From the NCBI RefSeq assembly GCF_014695775.1, contig NZ_JACJOX010000057.1, positions 1 to 64,000 of the forward strand: DNA of 64,000 nucleotides, given 5' to 3'. The DNA is from Leptolyngbya sp. FACHB-60 (lineage in GTDB: Bacteria; Cyanobacteriota; Cyanobacteriia; Phormidesmidales; Phormidesmidaceae). Every line of letters starts with the position of its first letter. Within the stretch, counting starts at the first letter, position 1. Under the pieces are notes generated by a model. That model was not told the origin of the DNA and made no database searches. It worked only from the letters and a program-made list of their open reading frames with translations. Below, in pieces: positions 53,355 through 62,609 of the stretch. The position numbers were made by a program, and so were the translations under genes.

Positions 53355-54983
53355 ATGTCTAATCCCTTTCAGCAGCTCAAGGATACGTTTAAGGCGATTG
53401 GCTCTAAACCCACTACTCCTGAAGGGTCGGCAACCGCTAAAGCGTCTCTACAGGAATGGCTGGAGGCTAACGCCGACGCATTGCGGAGTCGGCGCAAGCA
53501 GAGTGAGGTTAACGGCACCATGATGCAGTACTTTCACTGGTATACTGCCGCCGACGGTGGCCACTGGAACCGGGTCAAGGAGGAGGCCGAGGCCCTTGCC
53601 AGTGCTGGCATTACTGCTCTATGGCTGCCGCCTGCTTACAAAGGCATTGGCGGGGGTTGCGATGTCGGCTATGGAGTCTACGACCTGTTTGACTTAGGGG
53701 AATTTGACCAACAGGGCACAGTGCGGACGAAGTACGGCACTAAGGATGAGTATGTGGCGGCGGTCAAAGCCTGTCGCGATTTAGGGATTAACATCTACGC
53801 CGATGTGGTGTTCAACCACAAAATGGCGGCCGATAGTGAAGAGGAATTTAACGCGATTCCGATGGATCCGGGTAATCGCCACTGTTCCCTGGGAGATATG
53901 CGCAAGATTAAATCGTGGACAGGGTTTACCTTTCCTGGGCGGGGCGAGAAATACTCGAGCATGAAGTGGCATTGGTACCACTTTGACGGCGTTGACTACA
54001 ACAGCTATGAACCCAACTACAAAGCCGTATGGCTGATTGAGGGCAAGTCTTTTGAAGACAAGGTGAGTTGGGAGCTCGGCAGCTTTGACTACCTGATGGG
54101 CTGTGATCTGGATATTGATCACCCTGAGGTGAGCGGCGAGTTGAAGTACTGGGGCGAGTGGATGCTGGACCACGTTGGGGTAGACGGGTTTCGCATAGAC
54201 GCTATCAAACACATCTGTGGTGACTTCTTTGTGGATTGGCTGGCCCACCTGGAAAATTATGCCCAGCGCGAGCTATTTTGCGTGGGCGAATATTGGACCT
54301 ATGACCTGGGAGCGCTGAGCTGGTATGCCGGCAACTCTGGCGGGCAGCTCGACCTATTTGACGCGCCGCTACACCACAACTTTTATAAGGCCAGTAGGTC
54401 CGGCAACAACTATGACCTGCGCACCATCTTTGACAACACCGTGGTTAAAGAGATGCCGCTGCTGGCTGTCACCCTGGTTGAAAATCACGACACTCAGCCC
54501 CTGCAAGCCCTGGAGTCTGTGGTAGAGGCCTGGTTCAAGCCCCTAGCCTACGCCATGATTTTGCTGCGAAGCGAAGGCTATCCCTGTATTTTCTACTGCG
54601 ACTATTACGGCGCCCACTATGTAGATAAGGGCCGCGACGGCAACGAGTACGAAATCTGGATGGACTCCCATCGGGAGATTTTGGACCGGCTGCTGATCGG
54701 CCGCAAGCACTTTGCTTACGGCCCCCAGTATGACTATTTTGACCATCCCAATGTGGTGGGCTGGACCCGCCTTGGCTCTGAGGGTCACCCCCATGCCATG
54801 GCGGTGCTGCTGAGCAACGGGTCAGAGGGCATCAAATGGATGGAGGTGGATAAGCCCAACACGACGTTCTACGACCTGACTGGGCATGTTTCCCAAACTA
54901 TCACTACTAATGGCGACGGCTGGGCTGAGTTTCGCTGCAATGGTGGGTCGGTGTCGGTGTGGGTAGAGGAGCACCCATGCTGA
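53355..54983 (+). CDS. amyA: Alpha-amylase, cytoplasmic type (GH13)
   Basis: The glycoside hydrolase family 13 enzyme begins, after an 50-residue linker, with NGTMMQYFHWYTAADGGHW, typical of cytoplasmic subfamily 5 amylases. Conserved regions are DVVFNHKM, GFRIDAIKH (nucleophile Asp, about residue 280), CVGEYWTYD (acid Glu, about 310) and VENHDTQP (Asp, about 378). There is no signal peptide, so it acts inside the cell on glycogen or maltodextrins. ATG 53355 is used although the frame is open from 53253. Length 542. The treY/treH genes lie 6-8 kb away. Confidence 0.93.
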   Translation: MSNPFQQLKDTFKAIGSKPTTPEGSATAKASLQEWLEANADALRSRRKQSEVNGTMMQYFHWYTAADGGHWNRVKEEAEALASAGITALWLPPAYKGIGGGCDVGYGVYDLFDLGEFDQQGTVRTKYGTKDEYVAAVKACRDLGINIYADVVFNHKMAADSEEEFNAIPMDPGNRHCSLGDMRKIKSWTGFTFPGRGEKYSSMKWHWYHFDGVDYNSYEPNYKAVWLIEGKSFEDKVSWELGSFDYLMGCDLDIDHPEVSGELKYWGEWMLDHVGVDGFRIDAIKHICGDFFVDWLAHLENYAQRELFCVGEYWTYDLGALSWYAGNSGGQLDLFDAPLHHNFYKASRSGNNYDLRTIFDNTVVKEMPLLAVTLVENHDTQPLQALESVVEAWFKPLAYAMILLRSEGYPCIFYCDYYGAHYVDKGRDGNEYEIWMDSHREILDRLLIGRKHFAYGPQYDYFDHPNVVGWTRLGSEGHPHAMAVLLSNGSEGIKWMEVDKPNTTFYDLTGHVSQTITTNGDGWAEFRCNGGSVSVWVEEHPC

Positions 54984-55284
54984 GTTCTCGATAAGGACTG
55001 CTGCCGGGTTAAGAGCGGCGATCGCCCTTTATAGAAACCCTAAGCACAGCACTCGCTTCGCGATCGTGTTGGACAAAGCCCATCTGTTGTCCTAAGAGAC
55101 ACGCTCAGAGCCCCCGTCTTACCCTTTCTTCTCCGACTGAGCAAAAAGATTGCTTTAAATTACTGACTGTGCTCCTCCACCGCGGCATAGAATTTTATGC
55201 CGCGAAAAGTTAAGCTGTGTAACGCCCGCTCATTTTTTTTGGAAGCAGCTGGGCGTTCGTCTCTATGGTTAAATTGGTACTTTC
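54984..55284 (+). promoter_or_regulatory. amyA-desB spacer with a hairpin ahead of desB
   Basis: The 301-base spacer has one notable structure: CGCGGCATA (55181-55189) and TATGCCGCG (55196-55204), a perfect 9-bp stem with a six-base loop, ending 80 bases before the desB start. If transcribed, it would lie in the desB leader. The rest, including a HIP1-like GGCGATCGCC at 55016, shows no gene. Confidence 0.4.
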
Positions 55285-56367
55285 GTGCAAGTAGATCGTG
55301 TTCCTCCAGGAGCTACAGACGCAGAATTTTCGGCCTACGTTCGCTCAGCCCAGGAGCTAGACTTTACCCTTCAAGATCTCAAAGCGGCGATTCCGGCTCA
55401 TTGTTTTCAGCCTTCCGTGCTTAAGTCGCTGGCCTATTTCTTCCTAGATCTAGGCATTATTGCAGCGCTATACGCCATTGCCCACGCGGTCAACTCTTGG
55501 CTGTTTTTCCCAGTATTTTGGCTCGCTCAGGGCACCATGTTCTGGGCTCTTTTTGTGGTCGGCCACGACTGTGGCCACGGCTCGTTTTCTCGCTACAAGT
55601 GGCTCAACAACCTGGTCGGTCACCTGTCCCACACGCCCATTCTGGTGCCTTACCACGGCTGGCGCATTAGCCACCGCACCCATCACGCCAACACCGGCAA
55701 CATCGACACTGACGAAAGCTGGTATCCAATAGATGAGTCAACCTATCAAGCGATGCCCAAAGCGCAAAAGATGGTGCGTTTCTACGGAGCGTTGTTTGCC
55801 TATCCGTTCTATCTATTCTTTCGGTCGTCGGGGCGTAGCGGCTCTCACTTCATGCCCAACAGTCCGCTGTTTCGTCCCTCGGAGCGGCGTGATGTGCTGG
55901 TGAGCACTCTCTGTTGGTCGGCCATGATCGTGTTTTTGGCCTGGGTAGGGTTGACCCAGGGGCTATTGTTTTTGGCGACCTACTACATAGCTCCCTACTT
56001 GGTGTTTATCGTGTGGCTTGATCTGGTGACGTTTTTGCACCACACCGAGCCCGATATTCCCTGGTATCGAGGGGACGAGTGGTACTTTCTCAAGGGAGCG
56101 CTGTCGACCATTGATCGTGACTATGGGTTTATCAACCCCATTCACCACAATATTGGCACCCATGTGGCTCACCACGTTTTCTTGGGCATTCCCCACTATC
56201 ACCTGAAGACGGCAACAGAGGCCATTAAGCCAATTTTGGGCGATTATTACCGTCGCTCTGAGGAACCGGTGTGGAAAAGCTTTGCCCGATCGTTTTGGGC
56301 CTGCCACTATGTGGCGGACCAAGGAACGAAGGTCTATTACCAACCTCACCCTAACTACCGCCAGTAG
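55285..56367 (+). CDS. desB: Omega-3 (delta-15) acyl-lipid desaturase
   Basis: This membrane di-iron enzyme introduces the omega-3 double bond into lipid-bound fatty acids. Three His boxes are visible: HDCGHGSFS, HRTHH and HVAHH (in HHNIGTHVAHHVFLG). HDCGHGSFS and HVAHH are those of DesB and plant omega-3 desaturases, not DesA. Hydrophobic segments flank the boxes (FLDLGIIAALYAIAHAV). GTG at 55285 is the apparent start, giving 360 residues. desB is usually cold-induced in cyanobacteria. Its presence means the cell can make trienoic lipids. Confidence 0.93.
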   Translation: MQVDRVPPGATDAEFSAYVRSAQELDFTLQDLKAAIPAHCFQPSVLKSLAYFFLDLGIIAALYAIAHAVNSWLFFPVFWLAQGTMFWALFVVGHDCGHGSFSRYKWLNNLVGHLSHTPILVPYHGWRISHRTHHANTGNIDTDESWYPIDESTYQAMPKAQKMVRFYGALFAYPFYLFFRSSGRSGSHFMPNSPLFRPSERRDVLVSTLCWSAMIVFLAWVGLTQGLLFLATYYIAPYLVFIVWLDLVTFLHHTEPDIPWYRGDEWYFLKGALSTIDRDYGFINPIHHNIGTHVAHHVFLGIPHYHLKTATEAIKPILGDYYRRSEEPVWKSFARSFWACHYVADQGTKVYYQPHPNYRQ

Positions 56368-56538
56368 CCTTTTAGCGATGTCCGTCGCATCACAGACGGG
56401 AAGCTTCGGTAGTCTATAGACTGAAATGGGCAGTTTAGAATCAGCGCGGTTCTAGGCTGCCCATTGTGGTGTTTGGGGTTGGTGTTTGGACAAGGCGAAA
56501 GATATTGGTTTAACAGCCCTACGGCAATAGTGTTGGTG

Positions 56539-57477
56539 ATGACTCAGCCCCTGATTTCAGCCATTATTTGTACCCACAACCGGGCTCGCTACTTGGGGGC
56601 GGCGATCGCTAGCCTGCTAGCGCAAACCTATGCTACCTACGAAATTATTGTGGTGGACAACGCTTCGACGGATAACACCAGGGCCGTGGTAGAAACCTAC
56701 TTGCCCGATCCCAAGTTAACCTACGTGTACGAGAGCACTCTGGGGTTGTCAGCGGCGCGCAATCGGGGTGCGGCGATCGCCCAGGGCACCATTCTTGCTT
56801 ACCTTGACGACGATGCTGAGGCCTCTCCCCACTGGCTAGTCGCCCTAGCGGCGGCCTTTGAGCAGTACCCTAATGCGGCGATCGCGGGCGGCTACGTTAG
56901 CCTGATATGGCCGCAGAATATGACCCCGCCTCGCTGGCTGTCGTCCACGCTTTCTGAGAGCCTAGGGGCCTACGATTTAGGGACAACGACGCGACTCATT
57001 ACTAACCCAGGTCAGACCCCTCGGGGGCTCAACTACGGCGTCAAAAAAAGCTTTCTAGAGGCTGTGGGTGGCTTTGACCCGCAGCTCGGTCGAGTGGGCA
57101 AAAACCTGCTCTCGAACGAAGAACTGCACCTGACTCAGCTGGCCCTGGCCGCTGAGCATGAGGTCTTGTTTGTGCCCCAGGCGCAGGTGGCTCACAACGT
57201 GGCTCCCGAACGGCTGCGTCGGAGCTGGTTTTTGCGCCGCAGCTGGTGGCAGGGCATCAGCGAATGCTATCGCGAGCAGCTGAGTCACACCCTAACTCTA
57301 GAGCGGGTACGAGTGCGAAGCTTAGGTCTGCTGCGAGGGGTGGTTAAGGCTGGGCGCTACTGGTCTGATCCAGCGCTGCGGTTTGAAAATTTAGTTTACG
57401 CCTACGGGCAGTTGGGCTATGTGGTGAGCGGTTTGCGCCACCTATTGTCTCGCCCTAGAGCGAAGGTCTGCCCCTAA
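56539..57477 (+). CDS. Family 2 glycosyltransferase, HpsE-like
   Basis: The 312-residue GT-A enzyme has the family start LISAIICTHNRARYLGAAI, VVDNASTDNTR, the metal-binding YLDDDAEA and LSNEELHLTQLAL near the catalytic base. It resembles glycosyltransferases of the hormogonium polysaccharide (hps) set, which is inference from overall look and neighbours. ATG 56539 is chosen; the frame is open from 56464. It begins a same-strand trio with another GT and an HpsU-like acetyltransferase. Confidence 0.85.
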   Translation: MTQPLISAIICTHNRARYLGAAIASLLAQTYATYEIIVVDNASTDNTRAVVETYLPDPKLTYVYESTLGLSAARNRGAAIAQGTILAYLDDDAEASPHWLVALAAAFEQYPNAAIAGGYVSLIWPQNMTPPRWLSSTLSESLGAYDLGTTTRLITNPGQTPRGLNYGVKKSFLEAVGGFDPQLGRVGKNLLSNEELHLTQLALAAEHEVLFVPQAQVAHNVAPERLRRSWFLRRSWWQGISECYREQLSHTLTLERVRVRSLGLLRGVVKAGRYWSDPALRFENLVYAYGQLGYVVSGLRHLLSRPRAKVCP

Positions 57478-57514
57478 GCACCGCCCGGCGTTTGTTGAGT
57501 ATCTCCCTTGTGTA

Positions 57515-58489
57515 ATGGAATTCACCATGGTTAAGACGACTCCTAAAGTCCCCATCTCTGTGCTGATTCCGGCTAAGGATGAGGAGCAAAATCTGCCCGC
57601 CTGTCTGGCTAGCCTGGAGCGGGCGGCGGAGATTTTTGTAGTAGATTCGCAGAGCAGCGATCGCAGCATCGAGATCGCCACCGCTGCTGGGGCTAAGGTG
57701 GTGCAGTTTGACTTCAACGGCCACTGGCCCAAAAAGAAAAACTGGGCTTTAGACAACTTGCCCTTTAGCCACGAGTGGGTGCTCATTGTCGACTGTGACG
57801 AGCGCATTACCCCAGAGCTGTGGGACGAGATTGCTACCGCCATTCAGCGGAGCGATTTTGACGGTTACTACCTGAACCGCCGAGTATTCTTTCTCGGCAC
57901 CTGGATTCGCCATGGTGGTAAATACCCCGACTGGAACCTGCGCCTGTTTCGCCACCAAAAGGGCCGCTACGAAAATCTGCAAACTGCCGATATTCCCAAC
58001 ACGGGCGATAACGAAGTGCATGAGCACGTGATGATTGAGGGGGCCATCGGCTACCTGAAGCACGACATGCTCCACGAAGACTTTCGCGACCTGTATCACT
58101 GGCTAGCCCGCCACAACCGCTACTCGAATTGGGAGGCCCAGGTCTACTACAACCTGCTCACCGGCATGGGCGATGGCGGCACCATCGGCGCAAACTTGTT
58201 TGGCGATGCGGTGCAGCGCAAGCGGTTTCTCAAGAAAATTTGGGTGCGGCTGCCCCTTAAACCGCTGCTGCGGTTTGTGCTGTTTTATGTGCTGCGGCTC
58301 GGCTTTTTAGACGGGCGGGCGGGCTACATCTATGGGCGACTGCTGAGCCAGTATGAGTACCAGATTGGGGTGAAACTGTTCGAGCTGCGACAGTTTGGTG
58401 GGCAGCTCAATGTCACTCCCAAAAAAAATGCGACCCCGCTACAGCCAGCGGTTCAGCCATCCGTTATTTCGGTAGAATCAGCCCCTTAA
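57515..58489 (+). CDS. Family 2 glycosyltransferase
   Basis: The 324-residue protein has a GT-A domain (ISVLIPAKDEEQNLPACLAS, FVVDSQSSDRSIEIA, LIVDCDERITPEL with the DxD-like site). The central part (WIRHGGKYPDWNLRLFRHQ, KHDMLHEDFRDLYHWLARHN) is like that of the WaaE/KdtX group of sugar transferases. The C-terminal part contains a hydrophobic segment (LLRFVLFYVLRLGFL). It starts 38 bp after the previous GT gene; the acetyltransferase follows 22 bp downstream. The sugar is unknown. Confidence 0.87.
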   Translation: MEFTMVKTTPKVPISVLIPAKDEEQNLPACLASLERAAEIFVVDSQSSDRSIEIATAAGAKVVQFDFNGHWPKKKNWALDNLPFSHEWVLIVDCDERITPELWDEIATAIQRSDFDGYYLNRRVFFLGTWIRHGGKYPDWNLRLFRHQKGRYENLQTADIPNTGDNEVHEHVMIEGAIGYLKHDMLHEDFRDLYHWLARHNRYSNWEAQVYYNLLTGMGDGGTIGANLFGDAVQRKRFLKKIWVRLPLKPLLRFVLFYVLRLGFLDGRAGYIYGRLLSQYEYQIGVKLFELRQFGGQLNVTPKKNATPLQPAVQPSVISVESAP

Positions 58490-58511
58490 GACCTCTTGAT
58501 AGCGGCTGAGT

Positions 58512-59150
58512 ATGACGGTTCCCCCTGATTTTAATTCCAGCTTAGATAGCGGCGGCGATCGCCCTCTAGAGCCCGCCGTTGACTCTCGCTCCTGGGTGCG
58601 GCTCGATGCCTACGACCAGTCGTGGTACAAACCGGGGCGATCGAAGGTTGTGATTCTACTGTGGTGGCTGTTGCAGGCGGTGGTGTTTCCCCTCACGCCC
58701 CACGCCTCCCACGGGCCGAGGCGCTGGCTGCTGCGCCGGTTTGGGGCCACTATTGGACAGGGCGTGGTGATTCGCCCCACCGCTCGGTTCACCTACCCTT
58801 GGAATGTGAGCATCGGCGACCACAGCTGGATTGGGGATGATGTGGTGCTCTATAGCCTGGCGCAGATTACTCTTGGCCAGCACTGCGTCATTTCGCAAAA
58901 AAGCTACCTATGCACCGGCAGTCACGACATTCATGACCCTCGCTTCGGCTTGATAGTTGCGCCAGTGACCGTTGAGAACGGCGCTTGGGTGGCGACTGAC
59001 TGCTTTGTGGCCCCTGGGGTGACGGTGGGGGCCAATAGCGTAGTCGGGGCACGCAGCAGCGTTTTGAAGTCGCTGCCGGCGGGGCAAATTTGCTACGGTA
59101 ACCCCTGCCGCGCCGTAGCGCCGCGTCGGATGGTGAATAACATAGGCTGA
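58512..59150 (+). CDS. hpsU: Left-handed beta-helix acetyltransferase, HpsU/WcaF-like
   Basis: The 212-residue protein has an N-terminal segment (LDAYDQSWYKPGRSK, LLWWLLQAVVFPLTPH) and hexapeptide repeats from about residue 80 (IGQGVVIRPTARFTYPWNVS, IGDHSWIGDDVVLYS, ITLGQHCVISQKSYLC). The C-terminal YGNPCRAVAPRR is typical of WcaF-like O-acetyltransferases, which use acetyl-CoA to modify polysaccharide sugars. The cyanobacterial group with this plan is named HpsU. It is 22 bp after the second glycosyltransferase. Confidence 0.82.
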   Translation: MTVPPDFNSSLDSGGDRPLEPAVDSRSWVRLDAYDQSWYKPGRSKVVILLWWLLQAVVFPLTPHASHGPRRWLLRRFGATIGQGVVIRPTARFTYPWNVSIGDHSWIGDDVVLYSLAQITLGQHCVISQKSYLCTGSHDIHDPRFGLIVAPVTVENGAWVATDCFVAPGVTVGANSVVGARSSVLKSLPAGQICYGNPCRAVAPRRMVNNIG

Positions 59151-59226
59151 ATTCGCGATCGCTCAATCAATTTAAGTTCTAATCGATGAGGCTCCTGTGG
59201 AATGTCGGTTCAGTGGGTTTGCCAAC

Positions 59227-59610
59227 TCACTCTGACATGTGCTTAAGCACTCGCTTGTCAGTGGCCGATAACACATCCTCCCCAGACGACTCTGCTTGTC
59301 GGGCGCGATCGCTCAGTTCCTTCATTTTTTGGCTGGCGGCGTCTCGGCCACGCTCGATAGCTTGGTTGCGGGGTTCAGTCTTGCCAATCATCTTCTTAGT
59401 AGTATCAAGCCCGCCGTAGACATCTTCTGAGAGGTCCTCTGCTTGGTTGGCGGCCTGTTCGAGCTGAATGGGTGCTGGCTCAGGCTGGACAGCCTTGGCC
59501 TGGCTGGCTGGGGATAGGGCTGTGCTCCAAAGAATTAACCCAATGGCGATAGTGACAATACCAGCGCCGATCGCAGAACTCAGTATAAATATCCGCTTGC
59601 GAACGCCCAT
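59227..59610 (-). CDS. Small membrane-anchored protein, unknown
   Basis: The 127-residue protein has an N-terminal membrane segment (IFILSSAIGAGIVTIAIGLI) and a charged helical remainder (NQAEDLSEDVYGGLDTTKK, RDAASQKMKELSDRARQAE). I know no function. GGGAGG a few bases before ATG 59610 favours that start over ATG 59622. The pattern resembles small stress-related proteins with amphipathic helices, but this is weak. It converges on the acetyltransferase gene. Confidence 0.68.
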   Translation of the reverse strand: MGVRKRIFILSSAIGAGIVTIAIGLILWSTALSPASQAKAVQPEPAPIQLEQAANQAEDLSEDVYGGLDTTKKMIGKTEPRNQAIERGRDAASQKMKELSDRARQAESSGEDVLSATDKRVLKHMSE

Positions 59611-59758
59611 AATGCCTCCCATACAATGCCTTTAGCTTAGGTAGGGGGCCTGACCTTGCCATCCTTCTGGGGGGAGACACCTGTGTGGCGATCGCTAGGT
59701 GCTAAGTAGCTGATTCCAAGTATCATTGCGCTGCGTATTGGTTATGCGCCTTGCCCAT

Positions 59759-60895
59759 TCAAGTTTCGGGATTGACGTAAAAAAGCTGAGGTTCTGGTGT
59801 GTCTTGGCACACTAAATAAAACTCCCGCCCTCGCTTGGAAATTTTGGCCTTTTCGCCGTTGGCACAGGTCACCTTAATCGGTGTGTTGCCCTCACAATCG
59901 GCGCACTTGAAATAGTAGCCATATTTGCCGTAGACAATGATTAAGTGGCTGCTGCCACAGGCGCGACAGGCGGGAGCCAAAGCGGCCTCAACGGATGATG
60001 GAACAGCTTGTGCTGGGGTTGCCTGTGGTTGAGGTGAAGGATCTGGCCGCGTCTGGGGTTTGATGGTAGTCGGGGCAGAGCCCTTGAGGGTAACTGGAGC
60101 CGGTGCCGCTTGAGGTCGGGGTAAGGGTGGCCGCTCAGGCTGCGGTTTGGCGACAGGAAGAACAACCTGCTTAGATCTCGAAATAGAGGGTGGTTCTACA
60201 GAGTTGGGCAGAACTGTAAGAACCTCTAGAGGGGGCAGCTGGGATTGAGGACTGTGCTGTTGTAGCAAAAACTCCGCCAGGTTGGTTACTTTCCTGTCGC
60301 CAAATTCGGCCCCAACATCCCTTACGTTGAGGGAGAATAAATTGCTAGCCCGACGATAGGCAGCATGCATTTCCTGAATTCGTTTGGTGATTTGATCGGC
60401 TTTGAGCACCTGTTGAATGGCAAAACCGGGAGGGCGCTGAATCACCCCGATGTCAGAAATAGCCACCAGCCCATCAAAGGGAACTGAGGCAAAGGTGAAC
60501 TGGAGCGTGAGCACCTTGCGGAAGAACTGATCAACGTGGTCGTTCAGCAAAGCCTTGAGCAACTCTGCCTGGCGCTCAACTTGCAGTAGGGGAGATGGCA
60601 TGCCTTGCCAAACTGACCCTACCTGGCGCGACCACTCCCCCTGCTCATTGACCCGAATTTGCGTGGTGACGCTCTTACTCTCGATCAGAATAAAGCCGTG
60701 GGTGCTAATCAGCAGGTGGTCAATTTGGGCCACCTCTCCCCAGCGCTCTAGCCGCAATCCATTTAGTACCTTGATCTTGGGATCTTCGCCGAATGCTCGG
60801 CGCAGGTAAAACGCCATTTGTTCTTCTGCCCTGTGCCCCGCCTGCACCTGCTTACTGGCATTAAGGGCAATAGGATCCAGCTCTTTAGCGATCAT
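59759..60895 (-). CDS. NERD-domain protein with C-terminal zinc ribbon
   Basis: The N-terminal region (about residues 20-135) matches the nuclease-related domain: GHRAEEQMAFYLRRAFG and QIDHLLISTHGFILIESKSV hold the conserved Asp and Glu-x-Lys. The middle (about 225-310) is Pro/Gln-rich and disordered. The C-terminus has CRACGSSHLIIVYGKYGYYF with a second KCADCEG pair, a topoisomerase-like zinc ribbon, suggesting nucleic-acid binding. 378 residues. The neighbours are metabolic, so no defence-island context is apparent. Function is unknown. Confidence 0.85.
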   Translation of the reverse strand: MIAKELDPIALNASKQVQAGHRAEEQMAFYLRRAFGEDPKIKVLNGLRLERWGEVAQIDHLLISTHGFILIESKSVTTQIRVNEQGEWSRQVGSVWQGMPSPLLQVERQAELLKALLNDHVDQFFRKVLTLQFTFASVPFDGLVAISDIGVIQRPPGFAIQQVLKADQITKRIQEMHAAYRRASNLFSLNVRDVGAEFGDRKVTNLAEFLLQQHSPQSQLPPLEVLTVLPNSVEPPSISRSKQVVLPVAKPQPERPPLPRPQAAPAPVTLKGSAPTTIKPQTRPDPSPQPQATPAQAVPSSVEAALAPACRACGSSHLIIVYGKYGYYFKCADCEGNTPIKVTCANGEKAKISKRGREFYLVCQDTPEPQLFYVNPET

Positions 60896-60987
60896 GACTA
60901 GTAGGCCTAGGACTTTAGCCTTAATACAGTGCCCAGTTTCTAGCCTTTAGTTGCGTGAGTAACCGGAATGGCTTCACTACGTCAGTG

Positions 60988-62508
60988 CTACTCTTGTGCC
61001 AAAACGGCCAGTAGTTCTAAAAAGACGCCGTTGGTCCAGCCGAAGCCGACTTCGTTGGTGCTGTAGCCAAACTTAATGTCGTCAGATACTTCGCCTGTGC
61101 AGGTTTCGATATTGTATTTTTCGAGCAGCACGCCGCAGCGCTCAAAGTCTTTGACTAGCAGGGAAACAAACTTTTCGGCCAGACGCAGGGCCTCGGCTTT
61201 GTAGCCATAGCGCAGCAGACCTTTCACCACAAAGTATTGAAAGGGCGCCCAGCCAAAGGGAGCATCCCACTGGTTGCCGGAGACAACATTGCTGGTTTTA
61301 AAGCCCCCAGCGGCTTCAAATTTAGGCAGATTGTCCACTAAACGCTGGGCTTGCTCTGGAGAAGCCACACCGCTCCACAGCGGGTAGAAGGCGGTGGCGT
61401 ATTCGTAGCGGCAGTGGCAGCGTTCTCGAAAGTTGTAGTCGAGGTAAAAGCCGGTGTTTTCGCTCCACAGGTAGCGGTCAATTAGGTTTCTACGGTGGTC
61501 GGCGCGATCGCACCACTGCTGAGCTAGCGCAGAGTGCCCCAAAATATTGTGAATCTGAGCCAGATCTTGCTCCATCTGGTGCAGCAGCACGTTGAGACAG
61601 ACCGGCGCGTAGTGAATCACATCAACGCTGAAGGGGCCAAAGCGGTTGGTGGGGTCGAGACCCGACTCGCGCATGGCGCGATCGCCCTTGTAAAACAGAT
61701 CGGTCAGCTCGTCGGCCTCAGGGTCGTAGTAGAGCGAGACATCGTAGTCGGTGACGTCATGGTCGCGGTAGTAGGCTTTGACCCGGTCAAAGTGGCTGCG
61801 GCCATGCTCGTCAACCTCTGAGTACAAGACCTCGGGGGCGGGGCCACTGACTACAGAAAAGTAGCGCGATAGCCCGGTGGCCTGGTTGAGGTGGGGCGGC
61901 ACCACCCAGTAGTAGTAGTAGCTTTCGAGCTGGGGCAGGGTGCTGAGCAGCCAGTCGGTATCTTGGCAGTGCTCGTACCAGGCCAGCACCATGGGCGACA
62001 GCAGCGGCGGCTGCGATCGGTTGAGGTAGTAGGTGCGGTTGGCGTTGAGTACGGTGCCGTAGTGCTTGACCTCGTAGAGCAGTTGCTCGAGCAGGCTCTG
62101 GGCTAAGGCATACTTTTGATCTCGCATCAGGCCGAGCAATATAAAGTAGCTATCCCAGCCGTAGAGTTCGTTGAACCGTCCGCCCGGTACCACGTAGTCT
62201 CCTGGCAAGTAGAGCAGGCCGTGGCCCTCAATTTGCTCACACTCTAGGGGCAGATTTCTAACCTCAATCTTCTCCATATCTTCTGGCGGCACCGATTGCT
62301 TCAGGTGCTTCACCACCTGATCAAGATCCTCTTGGCCTGAGATATAGACCAGCCAGGAATCTTTATTCTCATGCTCAATTTTTTCGTCGTAGGCGGCATC
62401 GAGCAGATGGTCGTGGGAACGAGTCAAAACCTGCCACTGATCTCGAATGTAGGTTTTAATCGCAGCGACAGTGGGAGATTTGAGAATCGGTGAAGTCTGC
62501 AAGAGCAT
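60988..62508 (-). CDS. treH: Trehalase (GH37)
   Basis: Trehalase splits trehalose into two glucoses. Both family signatures are present: PGGRFNELYGWDSYF (about residues 108-122) and QWDAPFGWAPFQYF (about 415). There is no signal peptide, so it is intracellular. ATG 62508 gives 506 residues; a TTG at 62547 is also in frame. It is downstream of treY on the same strand (treH start 101 bp after the treY stop), an arrangement like the tre cluster of other cyanobacteria, in which treH controls how much trehalose accumulates on drying. Confidence 0.92.
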   Translation of the reverse strand: MLLQTSPILKSPTVAAIKTYIRDQWQVLTRSHDHLLDAAYDEKIEHENKDSWLVYISGQEDLDQVVKHLKQSVPPEDMEKIEVRNLPLECEQIEGHGLLYLPGDYVVPGGRFNELYGWDSYFILLGLMRDQKYALAQSLLEQLLYEVKHYGTVLNANRTYYLNRSQPPLLSPMVLAWYEHCQDTDWLLSTLPQLESYYYYWVVPPHLNQATGLSRYFSVVSGPAPEVLYSEVDEHGRSHFDRVKAYYRDHDVTDYDVSLYYDPEADELTDLFYKGDRAMRESGLDPTNRFGPFSVDVIHYAPVCLNVLLHQMEQDLAQIHNILGHSALAQQWCDRADHRRNLIDRYLWSENTGFYLDYNFRERCHCRYEYATAFYPLWSGVASPEQAQRLVDNLPKFEAAGGFKTSNVVSGNQWDAPFGWAPFQYFVVKGLLRYGYKAEALRLAEKFVSLLVKDFERCGVLLEKYNIETCTGEVSDDIKFGYSTNEVGFGWTNGVFLELLAVLAQE

Positions 62509-62609
62509 GGCAAGTGCCTGGGTTTGGTTAAACAGCGTCAAGACCAAGCAGCCCCGGGAGGAATAGGGGCTGCCGGGGCAGAGTCGTGGCGGAGACCGCC
62601 GCCGCTGGG

